Source: Haematobia irritans
Lineage: Eukaryota; Arthropoda; Insecta; Diptera; Muscidae
DNA: 64,000 nt
Direction: 5' to 3'
Assembly (NCBI RefSeq): GCF_050003625.1
Contig: NC_134397.1
Coordinates: forward strand, 273,848,070 to 273,912,069
Shown here in pieces: positions 23,799-38,827 of this stretch (its first letter is position 1; every line of letters starts with the position of its first letter). The notes beneath the pieces are model-generated. The model ran no database searches and was not told the DNA's origin. It worked only from the letters and a program-made list of their open reading frames with translations. Both the position numbers and the translations under genes were made by a program.

Positions 23799-26700
23799 TT
23801 GAAGATGGCCAAAATCATCCAATCGACTTTTCGTTGTGATCAAAATGGAATGGAATTTTAACGAAGTAGTCGAACTTGGGTTGGAGGGGAAATGTGATGT
23901 AGAATTTAGATTTTAAAATTTTTAATTAAAGTGTGAGAAAAACTTCGATATTAAAAAAGATAGTTTTTTCAAAAACTCAATAAAATGTATTACACATATG
24001 TAATGAAAGTAAATTGTAACTACGGTCAAACTGATTTAAAATAAAGTACTGAAAGGTGTCATTTGTATTCATGTATTGAATGACCGGTGGTAGGGTGTTT
24101 TACCACATTGATTCTGAGCGAGAGGGACTGCTGGAGCCTTTGTACACTAGCTTCAGTCGGTGGGGTGGTTCTCGTCCTCTCTACTTCAGAAAGAATTCCT
24201 ACAGAAAATTTTATTCTAGACTCCCTATTTTTTTTCTATTGGACATTTTATAAAGAAATTGAAAAGAAAAAAATATACTATTGGAAAACCAGACACAAGA
24301 TAATTGAAAATAAAAATAAAACTTAAATTGAAATTGAAATTGGAAAACCCCGTCATAACCAGATTAATTTGATCACACTCTATCGATCTCAGGTGTAAGG
24401 AGATCGTCGCCTCTAAACCCTCCCTATCCATTATCCTGATGGCGCTTTTGATTCAGGATCCCTTTGAATTCTTGCCTAGTCTAATGAAACACACAGATAA
24501 TTTCTTTACCAATTCATTTTGTAATTATATTTTATTCACATAATTTTTCAGTCATATAGATATATTTTGTTTAAGAGAAGAATTAATAATATAAAAAATA
24601 CATAATTCTAAATTTAAATAATGAAAAATCTCTTATTCGATTTACAAATATTTAGAAATTCCTTACGGAATAAAAATATATTTAATTATATAGATATTTT
24701 TGTAACATATTTTCAAAAACCAAAACAAAAAAAAATATATAAAAAGTTGAAATATTTTCATAAGAATTAGAAAACTTTTAATTAAATTCAGAGAAATTAA
24801 AAATTATTCGCATAAAAAATTACTTATGCAAAAAGTTGTATTCTTCCTAGGACGAAAATTTCACTATATTTATTTATAAAATCATAGTTACAAAAAAATG
24901 TATGTTAGATAGTTCTTTTTATATGGAAATGGTAACTCGGTTTAGCTTTTTGGTTATCATCAGAACAAAAGAAAAAATGCAAATGTGAACAAATTTTGAT
25001 ATTACACTTTGCTTTTACTAAGACGCAATAAAAATTGAGATTGACCAACAACAACAAAATAATAAGGTTTCATTATATTCAATTGAAGCTGAGCTTACTC
25101 ACCTGATTAAACGAAGTTCGTAGAGGCCTCCAAGAAGTTCGATGTCGTAAGCTGCCAAAAAATGTTATTTGCATTCCATGTAAAATACTTAGGTTCGACG
25201 CAATTTTGTTCAAACATCATACGTATAGTAAATTTTGTTGTTTCATTCACAAATTTTTTTTCTCATTCACCTTCTTCAATTTTTTCTATTGTTGTTGGAC
25301 TTATAATCTTGTATATTATGTTAATTATTTTTTTTTTTAACTTTCAATGGAAGTAAACTTTAATCATATTGAAATTTAATCCTTGCTGCGAAATAGCCGA
25401 TAATATTTAAGAAATTAGTAACACGATCATTTCGTGACAACTGAGATGTTGCTGAAAACTTTTACAGAGTGCAAGTGGGAGATGTTAATTTTGGTTGTTT
25501 TGCTATGCCAGCATGGATTTAATCTCTATGACGTAGTTGACTTTCATTCATTTTTTGTTCTTTTTTCATTTTTGTTTTTATCAAAGGAATTTATGAATTG
25601 TGAGTAATTAGCGTAAATTCATTTCTATTGATGGTTAGAGATGCCAACCACGAAATTATGGGGAAAATTTAATTTAATAAAATATAGTAAAATTTTGGAA
25701 ATTTTTGTTTAAGATTTTACGTTAAATCATTATTGAATTTTAAATATCCTTAAAATATATAATTTTAAAAATATAATTTTAAAAACGATGAGTGAAGGTT
25801 ACTAAAGCATTTTTGATGACGTCGTGGGTTTTATGTTGATGTTTTTTAAGAGATAATATTGTGGCTTGAGTTGTTGTTATGTTCCAATGGCAAAGAATTA
25901 TGTGTACATCAGTTGGAAAAAATTTAGCTTAGCTTGTAGGTAATTTGGGAGTTCAAACTTCAAGCAGCAGAAAAAAATTGTGCTTCACTCGCAGAAAAAA
26001 AATTTAACTCCGATTGGCAGGAATAAATCTAAGCTCTTCTTCCAAAAATTGTGTTTTAAAGTTTGTGCTCCAGTAAAATTTGAGGCGTATTCCAGAACTT
26101 GTGCTCAAAGAAAATCTGAGGTCTTTTCCAAAATTTGTGCTCCACTCCTCCCCTCCGATAAGTGCTTCACGTGGAGGAGTGGACTTTTAGAAAAAATTAT
26201 TGCGTGGGGAACTTCTCTTGTTTTGTGCTTGATGATTTGTACAAGTTTTAAACGTGTGTCTGGAGTTTTGGTATTTTGCAAATGCACACGAAAAAATGTT
26301 AAATACTCTTGTCGTTCAAGATAATTGTGTGGAGTAGAATCTCAAAGCCATTAGACTTTTTGATAGAAAAATCAAAATCACATGCCTGGAAAAATTATTG
26401 AAAATATATTTTTCTTCAGAAAACCTATCTTTTAAGAAAATATTTAAGCCATTACCTTATTCGTGATTTTGTGTCTAAAGCCAGATAAAAATGAGAAAAT
26501 CTCTGCGTAGATGCAACGAAAAAATTAGACTTTGATATTTTATCAATTGTCCACGGTCTTGATTAGAATTCAACTTATTTCTTTGACTTCACAAAAGAAA
26601 AGGAAGCTGCTGGTTCTATGACAGTTGTGCGTTGACGTTAGCACACCAATTTTCGGAGTTGAAGAGAGAGTATATTGTCAAAACAAGATCAGTGATCAGA

Positions 26701-28163
26701 TGATCAAAATTCATTGAATGATAGCATACGAAAAAATTGCCAATTTTATAGGGTTGCCATTGCAAAAAAAATGCTAATACTGACTAATTCACGGAAATTA
26801 AATTTAATTGAAATGAATTTCAATAGAAAATTTATTACACATAATTATTAACATATTTTTCATTTGCAAAATTGGAATTATAAATTAAAATTTTTTGTCA
26901 CACAAAGTTCATTCTTGTTAAAATTTACAAATTTCTAGAATTTCTAAATTATTTTATTTTTTATATTTTTTAGTTAAATGAACAAATGTAGTGTAGAAAA
27001 CTTTCTCATATTGGGTAAATTTTTAATACTAATTTTTATGAACTAAAATAAAGTTAAATTGTCTATAGTGCTTTTTTTTTAATGTAGTCCGTTACATACT
27101 CAAAATTCATAAAAAGTGGCGACGTCAAAAGTAGACTTTAAAGTAATCACAAAAGTCGAAAGCTGACTAGAATTTTTAAGAAAAATTAACTTTTGCAAAA
27201 CTCGAAAATTCAAGAAAGCAAATTTTTCTCAGATTGTCTGCACTACACATATCTGCATATAATATCATTTAACTTAAACTGCAACTGCAACTGAAATTTA
27301 ATTTAGAAAATTTAAAAAGCAAAAATTTTTCCTTTGCTTCAATGTTTTTATTTGAACAAAATGTATATGTTTTTACGAACATATGCCTGCGAAAGACCTT
27401 TTAAGCTCAGGGATCCCGCTACATTCACCGAAATTTTCAAGACAATTATCTCCGCTGAGATAGTCAAATACTCATTACGGATCGGCGGTTCTTTTGCTCT
27501 GGAGCCAAATCACCGCAGTCGAAATCGAGTACTTCGTCATCGTAGTGTAGTTTACGCGGATCACTGCAGTCGTTATCGAATTGTGTCTACTCGAAGTTGA
27601 ATACGATAGGTAGCATGCTATCGAAAACGAAGTATGTAGTGATTTTTGAGTAGAAAAAAGGTAAACAAAAAGAAAAAAGTTGGTAAAATGTAATTATTAT
27701 TCTATTTTGGCAAAATATCTTTAAAGAAAATATAATATTACTTGCATTTAGGGAAACGGGAAAGAAAGGAATGCTCAGTGGCCACTTAAAAAAACTATTT
27801 TTTTTTCAAGAACATATTTAAAATCTTCTTTTGACAGATGAAAACATCTTTTAAATCTATGGATGTTAAAAACACAATTAGTTAAAAGCACTCACTTCAA
27901 AATAGAATCACTTACTCTACTTCAGGCAATGCTAAAAGACTGCTTTTGTCACGAATATTTTTCCTTATTAATGCCACTTTGTACTTATCCTCTGAATCCG
28001 AAGACGAGGAAAACAAAAAAAAACAAATATTTTTACACATATATTTTAATACACAAAAACAATATAAATATCTCAGAAATAACATAATTTGATAACAAAA
28101 AATTATTTTGAAATTCTTCTATCTTCCAATTTCTTATCACCATATGTCTACAGCAATGTAAAA
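23799..28163. other. 4.4 kb with no recognised repeats or genes
   Basis: Mostly AT-rich. Slightly richer islands at 24090-24200, 24350-24480, 25085-25155, 26030-26320 and 27390-27600 could hold exons or regulatory sequence, but only a weak candidate exon (25103-25151) could be described. The ORFs at 24087-24326, 25980-26324 and 27334-27600 have no domain I recognise. Confidence 0.3.
25103..25151 (-). other. Candidate short exon of an unknown gene
   Basis: On the minus strand a pyrimidine-rich stretch ending TTTTTTGGCAG precedes 49 bp of about 50% GC that end CAG before GTGAGTAAG, a near-perfect donor. In one frame it reads YDIELLGGLYELRLI. I cannot assign a family and see no neighbouring exons, so this may be chance. 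Confidence 0.22.
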
Positions 28164-30196
28164 ACAAGTAAGTAAAGTAGAAAGTCGGGCGGGGCCGACT
28201 ATATCATACCCTAAACCACCATTACAGAATTAGTAATCATAAGCATTTGTGGGGTAACATATAGGTCTGGGAGATAAACCGCAGTTGCATATTTAAGAAA
28301 ATTAAGGGGTACATGTCTATGGGTGCTTTGTGTCAATCTGACTATAGCTCATAGTCAATGTTGAATATAAATTTGTATTACCACCAGAATTCTACCCAAA
28401 TTAGTAATCTTTTTTGTTAAATCTCTATAAAAATAAAATTTTAGAAAAAGTTTCTATAAACAAATTTTTGTGAGAAATTTTTCTATAGAATTAAAATTTT
28501 GACAAAAAATTTTATAGAAATAAAGTTTTAAGAAAAAATTCCACAGAAATAAAATTTTGAGAATATTTTTTACAGAAATAATATTTTGAAAAAAATTTCT
28601 ATAGAAATACAATTTTGACAAAATGTTCTATAGAAATAAAATGTTGACAAAAGTCTCTACAGGAATAAAGTTTACCACACATTGTTACAGATCAAGCCTT
28701 GCCGGCTTCTAATTTCCTCCTCTAGAGCCACCAAAATGCAAAAATTATTACAAAATGTGTTGAGTGAAAATGTCCTACATTGTGGCCCTACGTCCCTACA
28801 AGACGCTAAATATTAGAAAAACCCTACATATAGGGAATTTCCCCTACTTCTAGCAACACTGGCTGTGTTGATATTGCGCCTATGGAGTTAGTATGCCACT
28901 AATATTGAGCCCATTATTAAAAAAGAGAAAATCGTTAAATTAGTGTGGGTAATAAATACAAATTTGTAAAAATCGAGCAATATTCTTATGTAAGAGCTAC
29001 AAGTACGTATAAGTACGATCGGCTACTACATCAAAATTTTAAATTTGAGTAACATTGGTTAATAAATAAGAGTACTATGGCCAAATTTGGGAAAATCGAG
29101 CGATGCATATATATGGAAGCTATATCTAAATCTGAACCAATTTGCATAATATTTTGAGGGGTTTGATTAATACCACAAAAGGTTACCTTGTGCAAGATTT
29201 GAGTAAGATCAGTTGAGAAATGAGGCCTGTATGGTCAAACATAAGGTTATTAGGGGCGAATTCGGGTGATACATATATGGAAGCTATATCTACATCTGAA
29301 TCAATTTGATGAAATTTTGCACATACAGTTAGTACTATAGAGGACTGGATCTAGCCAACTTTTAGTAAGATCGGTTAATAAATAAGGGTTTTATGGCCAA
29401 ATTTGGGAAAATCGGGCTATACATATATATGGGAGCTATACTTAAATCTGAACCGGTTTCTATGATTTTTTGCACATATAGTTAGTGCTATAGAAGACTA
29501 CATTTAGCCAAATTTGAGTAAGATCGGTTGATAAATAAGGGTTTTATGGCCAAATTTAGAAAAATCGGGCGGTACATATATATTGGAGATATAGCTAAAT
29601 CTGAACCGATTTCGATGATTTTTTGAACATATAGTTAGTGCTATAGAAGATTATATTTAGCCAATTTTGAGTAAGATCGGTTGATAAATAAAGGTTTTGC
29701 GGCCAAATTTGGGAAAATCGGGCGATACATATATATGAGAGCTATATCTAAATCTGAACCGATTTGGATGAAATTTTGCAGACTTGAAGGGCGATGGAAA
29801 AAATTACCTTTTGCCAAATATGGTGACGATCCGTTTGAAAAAAAGCGCAACGTGACCCCATTTGTCGAAATCGGGCGATACATATATATGGGAGCTATAT
29901 CTAAATTTGATCCGATTTCTTCCAAATTCAATAGCGTTCGTCCTTGTATCCAAAAAACTCCCTGTACCAAATTTCATCAAAATCGGTTAATAATTGCGAC
30001 CGGAATCCTGTGAACAACAAATACATGGACAGACGGACGGACGGACGGACACCATGCGCTAGATCGACTCAGGAGGCAATTCTGAGTCGATCGGTATATA
30101 TTTTATGGGGTCTAAAATCAATATTTCTGGTAGGCACATTTTTTGGCCGATCAAACTTATTATACCCTGACCACTATGTGGTTTAGGGTATAAAAA
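28164..30196 (+). repeat. Compound repeat family B, copy B1
   Basis: Starts ACAAGTAAGTAAAG, then the palindrome AGTCGG-GCGGGG-CCGACT and TACCCTAAACCAC. A 29-bp satellite block lies at 28425-28680. About six monomers of roughly 150 bp follow (TATATGGGAGCTATATCTAA, CTGAACCGATTT, AAGATCGGTTGATAAATAAG). It ends with a GACGGACGGACGGAC run and the closing arm GTGGTTTAGGGTA, then TAAAAA. Long ORFs on both strands at 29641-30013 follow the monomers and are not genes. Confidence 0.92.
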
Positions 30197-30539
30197 GTAG
30201 TACACAAAATAAATTACGATCGAATGTGGTGATCCAAAAATTTAATGCGATCGAAATGTTTTTCTATACGAAACAGAACTCAATGACGAATGCGGTGATT
30301 TTGCCCCTGCTTCAAACCCCGCTATAAAAAGGACATCATCACCTATTACTTAAGAAGTGAACTTGATGTCTATGTATGTTTGCAACGTATTGATTGGCCA
30401 AATTTATATCACAATTATTCCGAATTTAGTAGGGGACTGTAAATGTATCCCATAAAATCCCCCCAAACTTGAAACAAAACTCGTTATTTGAGAGAAAAAC
30501 CCCAACCTGGAAACACTGCCTTACTGGGCAAATATTTGA
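30197..30539. other. Intergenic spacer with a TATA-like motif
   Basis: Contains GCTATAAAAAGG near 30321-30332, which resembles a core promoter TATA box, but no transcription unit follows that I can support. Confidence 0.3.
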
Positions 30540-31168
30540 CAGAAATTAAAAAAGAATTCGTCACCACAGTCAAACTATAAAATATTTTTAGCTCATATTG
30601 GATATATAACATCACGATAGGAATATTTTCAAAACCAATACCCAGATATTTCGAAAATGCTCCTGGAAAAAGTTCGGCACTCATTTTGGTCGAATATTTG
30701 CCTAGTGTGACCATACCCTTAATAATGGATTGTTTTTTTTTTTTTTTTTTTTGTTTAAAGAGATTTTCTGTCCTTAAATTCGCATATGCTATAGAAAACT
30801 TCATTCAATTTAGTTTAGTAGACAATTTAACAGAAATTAAAAAAGAATTCGTCGCCACAGTCAAATTATAAAATAATTTTAGCACTCCTATCGTGATGTT
30901 ATATATCCAATATAACATCACGATAGGAGTGTTTTCAAAACCAATATCCAGATATTTCGAAAATGCTCCTGGAAAAAACTTCGACACTCATTTTGGTCCA
31001 ATATCTGCCTAGTGTGACCATACCCTTATGCATGGATTGTTTTGTTTTTTTTTTTTTTTTAACTTCAGGTAAATAACAAAAAATATTGTTCTAAAATCAA
31101 AGGTTTTCTGTCCTTAAATTCGCATATGATATAAAAAACTACATTCAATTTAATTTAGTAGACCATAT
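30540..31168. repeat. Direct tandem duplication of about 290-340 bp with a palindrome
   Basis: Two units (30540-30828 and 30829-31168) share AGAAATTAAAAAAGAATTCG, ATTTCGAAAATGCTCCTGG, TAGTGTGACCATACCCTTA, a long T-run and TTTTCTGTCCTTAAATTCGC. The second unit contains a perfect palindrome with 22-bp arms that the first lacks. No coding seen. Confidence 0.9.
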
Positions 31169-32184
31169 CCATTACCCATTCCTTAAAAATTGCAATTTTT
31201 CTTTGAGCAACGTCTTCATTTTTTAATTTAGAATTTCTGATTTATTGCATTTGAATGCGATACACATAAGTCCATACATGCATGTATGTACTTCCTATAC
31301 ACCGTATGTATATGTATATGTAATATTTGTAATATTGGTTTAAAGATGCCAGCATATACGATATTATGTTAAATGGTTTGGCCTTACTTCTTCTGCTTCG
31401 CCTTTTTGCCCTTTAGGCCATGTGGAGAGAGTGAATTGGGCTCATGTTCGCTTATATGATGATTTGCAAAAGTAATTTCTCAAATACTTGAGAAAAACAA
31501 TTTCTAAATGTTTGCAAGTCAAATAGATTCGAACAAATTTAAATGGAGCACATTTGACAAAACGAAATGAAATTTTTCCTCCACAACAACAGCAATTACA
31601 ACAAGGTACCATTACATGAAAACCAGCTCAAGCATTAGTTAGAGATGCAAACTAACATCGATAAGATATTGAGAGAAGAAATCTAGAAAAGAAAATTCGA
31701 AGAAGCATCAACGGTTGAAGATAAAAATTCAAATGAGGGCTTTTCAATTTAAACTCAAACATTAGATCAAACTTTTTCTTTTTTTTTTTTTTTTGCATGA
31801 GATAAAATTACAAGCAGCCGTGAGCATATGGCATGCGAATATTTGCATATGCTTTTGTGCCTTTGCAAATATTCAATTCATCTTATCTGAAGTACCATAT
31901 GAGTAAGGAACTCCAATTGTTTTCCGTTTACCAACTACACTCATAGAAAAAAATCTGTTAAAAACGGCATATATTACACTTTTGTATTCCATGGTCTAGC
32001 GAAGAAGAGCAATTCGTACAATTTTTAGATTTTAAAATGTTACCCAAAGTATTTTTAAGAACTATGAAAAGTTTGTTCCGTATATTTCTCCCCTAATAAC
32101 CTGAAAAGATTCTAAATACGATCAGAAAAAATATTTTTTTTTGTTATGCTTTAATTTAAAAAATATTCCATTTTTGGAGCAAAT
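31169..32184. other. Intergenic sequence without recognised features
   Basis: No repeat family or gene recognised. The 31370-31450 segment is less AT-rich and might be unique sequence. Confidence 0.35.
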
Positions 32185-32449
32185 GCACATAGAAAAACAT
32201 CACCAAATTATTTTCAATCAAAAAGTAGATTTCAATAGAAAATCTAAAATTAATTAAAAAATTTACTGAAACAAATACATTTTTATTAAACTAAAAATGA
32301 TTTAAATTTATTAATTTCTTAATTGAATCCTAATTCTGATTAACTGTGTGATTGATACTACCATTTTCTCGATTAACGCAATTTTAATTAATCAGTAAAT
32401 TGGAACAATTAATTTCTTGTTTGAATCCTACAAAAATGATTTTTCTGTG
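32185..32449. mobile_element. MITE family R, copy R2
   Basis: Ends CACATAGAAAAACATCACC and GATTTTTCTGTG. The interior repeats AATTAATT-rich text shared with R1 (56696-57266). No coding. Confidence 0.7.
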
Positions 32450-32891
32450 CATGACAAAATGTTAATTTATTGTTTTTTTATGTTAATGCCTAGTTTCATT
32501 GCATTTTGTTTTTCCACAAAACTAAAACATGTCTTAGCATAATCGAGTTGAAAAAATATCACAAAAAGTTTGGTTATTTCAGCAAACAGCAACTGATTTC
32601 ATTTTCTTAACTTCTTTACCCCATTTTGCAAATAAATTACTTTGAGTGTAAGCGCATTGGAACACGTGTATAAATATCAACAAAGTTACGTGAAATTATG
32701 AGATGGCCTATGAAACCTCTTTTCAAATAACGTAATATTTAATAAAATATTTTTTCGGAGAAATGATTTTTTCTAGGACAATGTAAACAATACAATTTAG
32801 TGGTCTATAAAAGGATGCTTGTTACTCATTATTTTAGTTGCCGGTCTATTTATATCTTTCGGTGAAGTCAGATACTGAGGAAAATATCGCA
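32450..32891. other. AT-rich spacer
   Basis: No gene or recognised repeat. Confidence 0.35.
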
Positions 32892-34383
<1,492 letters not shown>

Positions 34384-34394
34384 CCAAACAAAAT

Positions 34395-34455
34395 CTACCA
34401 AATTTTATTTCTATAGAAAATTTTGTCAAAATTTTATTTCTATAGAAAATTGTGT
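34395..34455. repeat. 29-bp satellite, two units
   Basis: Two copies of ATTTTATTTCTATAGAAAAT with TTGTCAAA lie between A3 and A4. Confidence 0.8.
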
Positions 34456-34487
34456 CAAACTGAATTATATACGTATTTAATCGGCCT

Positions 34488-35885
34488 TTTTTATACCTTC
34501 CACCATAGGCTGGGGGTATACTAACTTTGTCATTCCGTTTGTAACACATCGAAATATTGCTCTAAGACCCCATAAAGTATATATTCTGGGTCGTGGTGAA
34601 ATTCTGAGTCGATGTGAGCATATCCGTCCGTCCGTCCGTCCGTACATCTATTGAAATCACGCTAACTTCCGAACGAAACAAGCTATCGACTTGAAACTTG
34701 GAACAAGTAGTTGTTATTGATGCAGGTCAAATGGTATTGCAAATGGGCCATATCGTTCCACTTTTACGTATAGCCCCCATATAAACGAACCCCCAAATTT
34801 GGCTTGCGTGGACTCTAAGAGAAGCAAATTTCATCCGATCTGGCTGAAATTTGATACACGGTGTTAGTATATGGTCTCTAACAAGCATGCAAAAATTGGT
34901 CAACATCGGTCCATAATTATATATAGCCCCCATATACACCGATCCCCTGAATTGGCTTGCGGAGACTCTAAGAGAAGTAAATTTCATCCGATCTAGTTGA
35001 AATTTGGTATATGGTGTAAGTATATGGTCTCTAATGACCATGCAAAAATTGGTCCACATAGGTCCATAATTATATATAGCCCCCATATAAACCGATCACC
35101 GGACTTGACCTCCGGAGCCTCTTGGAAGACCAAAATTCATCTGATTCCGTTGAAATTTGGTACATGGTGTTAATATACGGCCTCAAACGCCCATGCAAAA
35201 GTTGGTCGAAATCGGTCCATAATTATATATAGCCCCCATATAACCAATCCCCAGATTTGAACTCCGGAGCCCCTTGAAAGAACAAAATCCATCCGAATCG
35301 GTTGAACTTTGGTACGTGATGTTAGTATATGGCATCCACCAACCATGCAGGAATTGGTCCATATCAGTCCATAATCATATATAGCCCCCATATAAACCGA
35401 TCCAGAGATTTGGTTTTGGAGCCTCTTGGAGGATCAAATTTCATCCAAGTCAGTTGAATTTTGGTACATTGTGCAAGTATATGGCCGTTAACAACCATGC
35501 CTAACTAGATCCATATCGGTATATAGTTATATATAGCCCCCAGATAAATCGATCCCCAATCACACAAAAATTGGTCAAGTTCATAATTCTATATAGCCCC
35601 CATATAAGCGACCCCATATTTCAATTCTGGCTCTCTACGTACCGTGCAAAAGTCCATGTCGATTCGTAAGTATTGGTAGACTTACCTATACATAACTTTT
35701 TTGTCTAATATATGTCACGTATGGACTAACTCACAATTTAGAAAACGATGTTAAGAAGTTCTAAGATACTACAACCCAAGTAATTTGATTGTGGATGACA
35801 GTCTTTCGTAGAAGTTTCTATGCAATCCATGGTGGAGGGTACATAAGATTCGGCCTGGCCGAACTTACGGCCGTATATACTTGTT
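34488..35885 (-). repeat. Compound repeat family A, copy A4 (complete)
   Basis: Complete minus-strand copy. The 3' closing arm is at the left (TATACCTTCCACCATAGG), then TCCGTCCGTCCGTCC, about six monomers, and at the right TACCCTCCACCAT with the intact palindrome TTCGGCCAGGCCGAA and TATATACTTGT. The best reference for the family's full architecture in this window. Confidence 0.93.
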
Positions 35886-36379
35886 TAAAAAAATCAAATA
35901 AAAATTTATCAACTAACTTTTTAATTGAATTTAAAATTTTTTTTTTTTTAATTTTTCTATCAAACGATTTTTGGCACACAGACAAAATATTTTTTTCTTA
36001 ATAAAAACCAAAATAAATTACAAACATTAATTGTACCAATTTTATTTTTTTAATTGGGTCAATTAAATCTTTTTAAAATTTCTTTCACGTAATTTGTACT
36101 TGTTTGAATTTGGAACTGTCATCTGTGGTTAACACTTTTAATAAGTGCCTGACTTCTTTGGATTAAGAGCAAACTTATTCAAGTAAATACATAATCTTTG
36201 GAAAGGGCTAAGCTCTTTTTCAGTGTAAGTATAGACGTTATCAATTTTCCCTCGGTGGCTTAGGGGAAGGTGCGTTATTCGCACATAAGGAAAGCTCCAA
36301 AGTTTTAAGTAAATCGTCTAAAGGAGATCCTTCTTCCCGCACAAAAAAGACTAAACATATATCCCCGTCACGATTTATA
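35886..36379. other. AT-rich spacer
   Basis: No gene recognised. A segment near 36250-36290 (CTCGGTGGCTTAGGGGAAGG) looks faintly tRNA-like but has no B box. Confidence 0.35.
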
Positions 36380-36945
36380 AAACAACATGGTATCCACGTC
36401 CAGTGCAGGCAGGGTGAATTTTCGGTTTACCCTACAAAGCTAAATAAAAATCCCTACACTCAAAAAAAGTGAACCTATATTTCACTAAAGCCAATTTAAT
36501 TCTATTTTAGTTCATTGAGAAAGATTCCATAACTTTAGTAATTTTGGGCGTACGTTAGTTAATTAAACTAAAACAGAGGAAAATATTATACACAAATGAA
36601 GCTTGAAAATTAACTAAATTCGTGTCTTCCCCAAAATAGTGCGGAATTTCTTAAAATGTGTAAATTTTGCCAATAATAAGCCCATCTTGAACTTCTTATG
36701 GCACTAAAGACATTTCTGTAATTTTGAACTCCAATTTTTTCCATCAAACTACAAAATTTTCTTTAATAAGTGAAATATTAAATTTTTTAAATTGAATATT
36801 CAATTATTAGAAATTGTATTAAGGGGAAAAACTCTGAAAAGTCTAAGGGTAAAAGTCTGAAAAGTCTGCCCCTACCAACGCAAAATATGAGAGAAAAAAC
36901 CTATATATAGGAAATTTCCCCTACTTTTGGCAACACTGTTAAAGT
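36380..36945 (+). repeat. Family B 5' module fragment split by a MITE
   Basis: GAATTTTCGGTTTACCCTAC (near 36417) and GGAAATTTCCCCTACTTTTG with GGCAACACTG (near 36909) match text inside B1 (28830-28862) and B2 (63776-63800). MITE P1 lies between them. Confidence 0.6.
36457..36800 (+). mobile_element. MITE family P, copy P1 (3' end lost)
   Basis: TA then CACTCAAAAAAAGTGAACC, followed by the family text CAATTTAATTCTATTTTAGT and GCGTACGTTAGTTAATTAAA. The right inverted end is not found. Confidence 0.75.
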
Positions 36946-38827
36946 CAGACATTGGAAAACGAGGTAACGTGTCTTCAACCCATTAACTGTGTTAGTCATA
37001 TTCGAGCTTAGGCAAAGCATAAACGCAATAATTTTATGGGGTATGTTCCGATATTCGGAATCGCAAATCGCAAAATTTTCGTTTGGTGATATTTTCTTAG
37101 TTCTCTTTAATAAGAAGTTCAAATACAAGTTGAATTTAAGTCCTATAGTATCTCAATTTTTTTTTCTTTATAAGAAAACTAAATTCTTGCGATTTGCGAT
37201 TCCGAACAAAGAAGAAGGTAGCACTTCCAATGCGTTTTCCTGCAAACTGCTGTATATTTTAAAATATGGAACCATATATAACACTCTTGGATAGATTTCA
37301 ACACATACCAACTTCATTAAAATAATATTTGAAATTGATTTTCTTTTACATGGATATACCAAAAAAATAACATCACTATCATATCATTTGTCGCAATTCA
37401 AGTCATGTTGAAAAGTTATTTCTCTATCATTGAACATGGACATTGTGGGATAACATTCAACAGATATTAAATTTCTCGTTTGTGCCTTTGCCAGAGCCTA
37501 AATAAAGCCTGTATTCTAAATCCAATAACATGGCATGAGACATATCTAAAAGCTCCTTCAAAAACATTCACTCTTTTGCTTAATGATTCAAAAAGATGAG
37601 GTTAACAATAGAGTGTCTCCTGGTTTAGGGGAAATTACCGAAAGATAATTTCTTAAGAACAATAGAACAGTATTAGAAAATAGTCCTAAGTCGCCAATAT
37701 GCTCATTTGAAAGACACCAAGAAAAATATAGATGATTTTGTCCTTTGGGGATATTTTTTTGTGGTTGTGGAAGAAGTTTTTGAGAAGTTTGGGTTTGGTA
37801 GGAAATTTCCATAAATTTGGAGATTTTTTACATGAAGTTCATTTTATTCCTGCATTATTAAAAAAGAAGCGCAGCGAATCGTGCAAATTTAAAAAAGAAA
37901 AAGTTGCTCTGTTTTATTCCACGGCATACAACAGGAGCACTTTGGCTAGAAATGGGCATTTACTCAGCTTTCTACACATTGTGAAATAATTTAGAAAGGA
38001 ATCGGCCCTCATCAGTGTTCTTCACTAATACAATATATCCCATAAATATAGAAGTGATGACAATGGTTAACCTTCATATTGATCTACCTACTAATTGTAT
38101 TACTTGAGTATTTACAAGTTAATTTTTGTTCATAAATATATGGTGACGAAACTCTTATTTACGTTCCTCGAGCATTTGGAAAACGTGTTTGTGTTGTGGA
38201 AATTTCTAATTTCTTATTTTCTTATTTGCTATGACAATATTTTTTTATATATTTCCAATTTTAAAATTATTACTAATTTTCTACAGCAGTTCTTATTTCT
38301 TTATTTATTTTTTAATTAAAATATATTAACAATTTCTTTGGAATTTTTGAGAGATTTGAGATTTTTAGGAGTCTCCTAATTTGAGGACAAGAGCCAGAAA
38401 AATACTGGCAACATTGCATAGGGGTAATACGACAAACACCAAGATTTAAAACCACATCTAGATATTACAGTAGACAAAAAATAGTAAGCTTGTTTGATTT
38501 AATTTTAGTTTGAAATCCATTCCATTTAATTTTGTTTCTTCGTTGATATGACTGTCAATGAGATATATGCCAAATGTGACATCAAAGTATTTGTAAAAAT
38601 AAGCTGGAATTGTGGGTCGACGACTGTTGGTTTTGCACAACCAAAATACAATACCACATGTCACTTTATTCTTCACGAGATTATTTTTTGCATGCGACCA
38701 AAATGGTGGCGTATTTTTCTGATCTAGCTCCGTGTTGCTTCTTACTGTTCAGCTAAATAAAACTTCCGCTCCAGGAAAATGCGAAAATTATTTAAGAGAC
38801 ACGAAAAAGACCTGCCAAGTCTTTCTA
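36946..38827. other. Intergenic sequence with one strong inverted repeat
   Basis: Apart from the 20-bp inverted repeat at 37054-37073/37187-37206 I see no repeat family. ORFs of 60-100 codons (36989-37294, 37732-37989, 38095-38319) lack domains. Confidence 0.35.
37054..37206. repeat. Inverted repeat with 20-bp perfect arms
   Basis: TTCGGAATCGCAAATCGCAA at 37054-37073 is the exact reverse complement of 37187-37206. Pairing continues less perfectly inwards. No TA or other target duplication was identified. Confidence 0.9.

Noticed and set aside
24087..24326. 79-residue ORF with a hydrophobic start
   Set aside because: No family, no poly(A) or splice context, and the composition falls into AT-rich noise in its second half.
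30315..30340. Core promoter with TATAAAAAGG
   Set aside because: TATA-like motifs are frequent in AT-rich DNA and no transcript or ORF follows.
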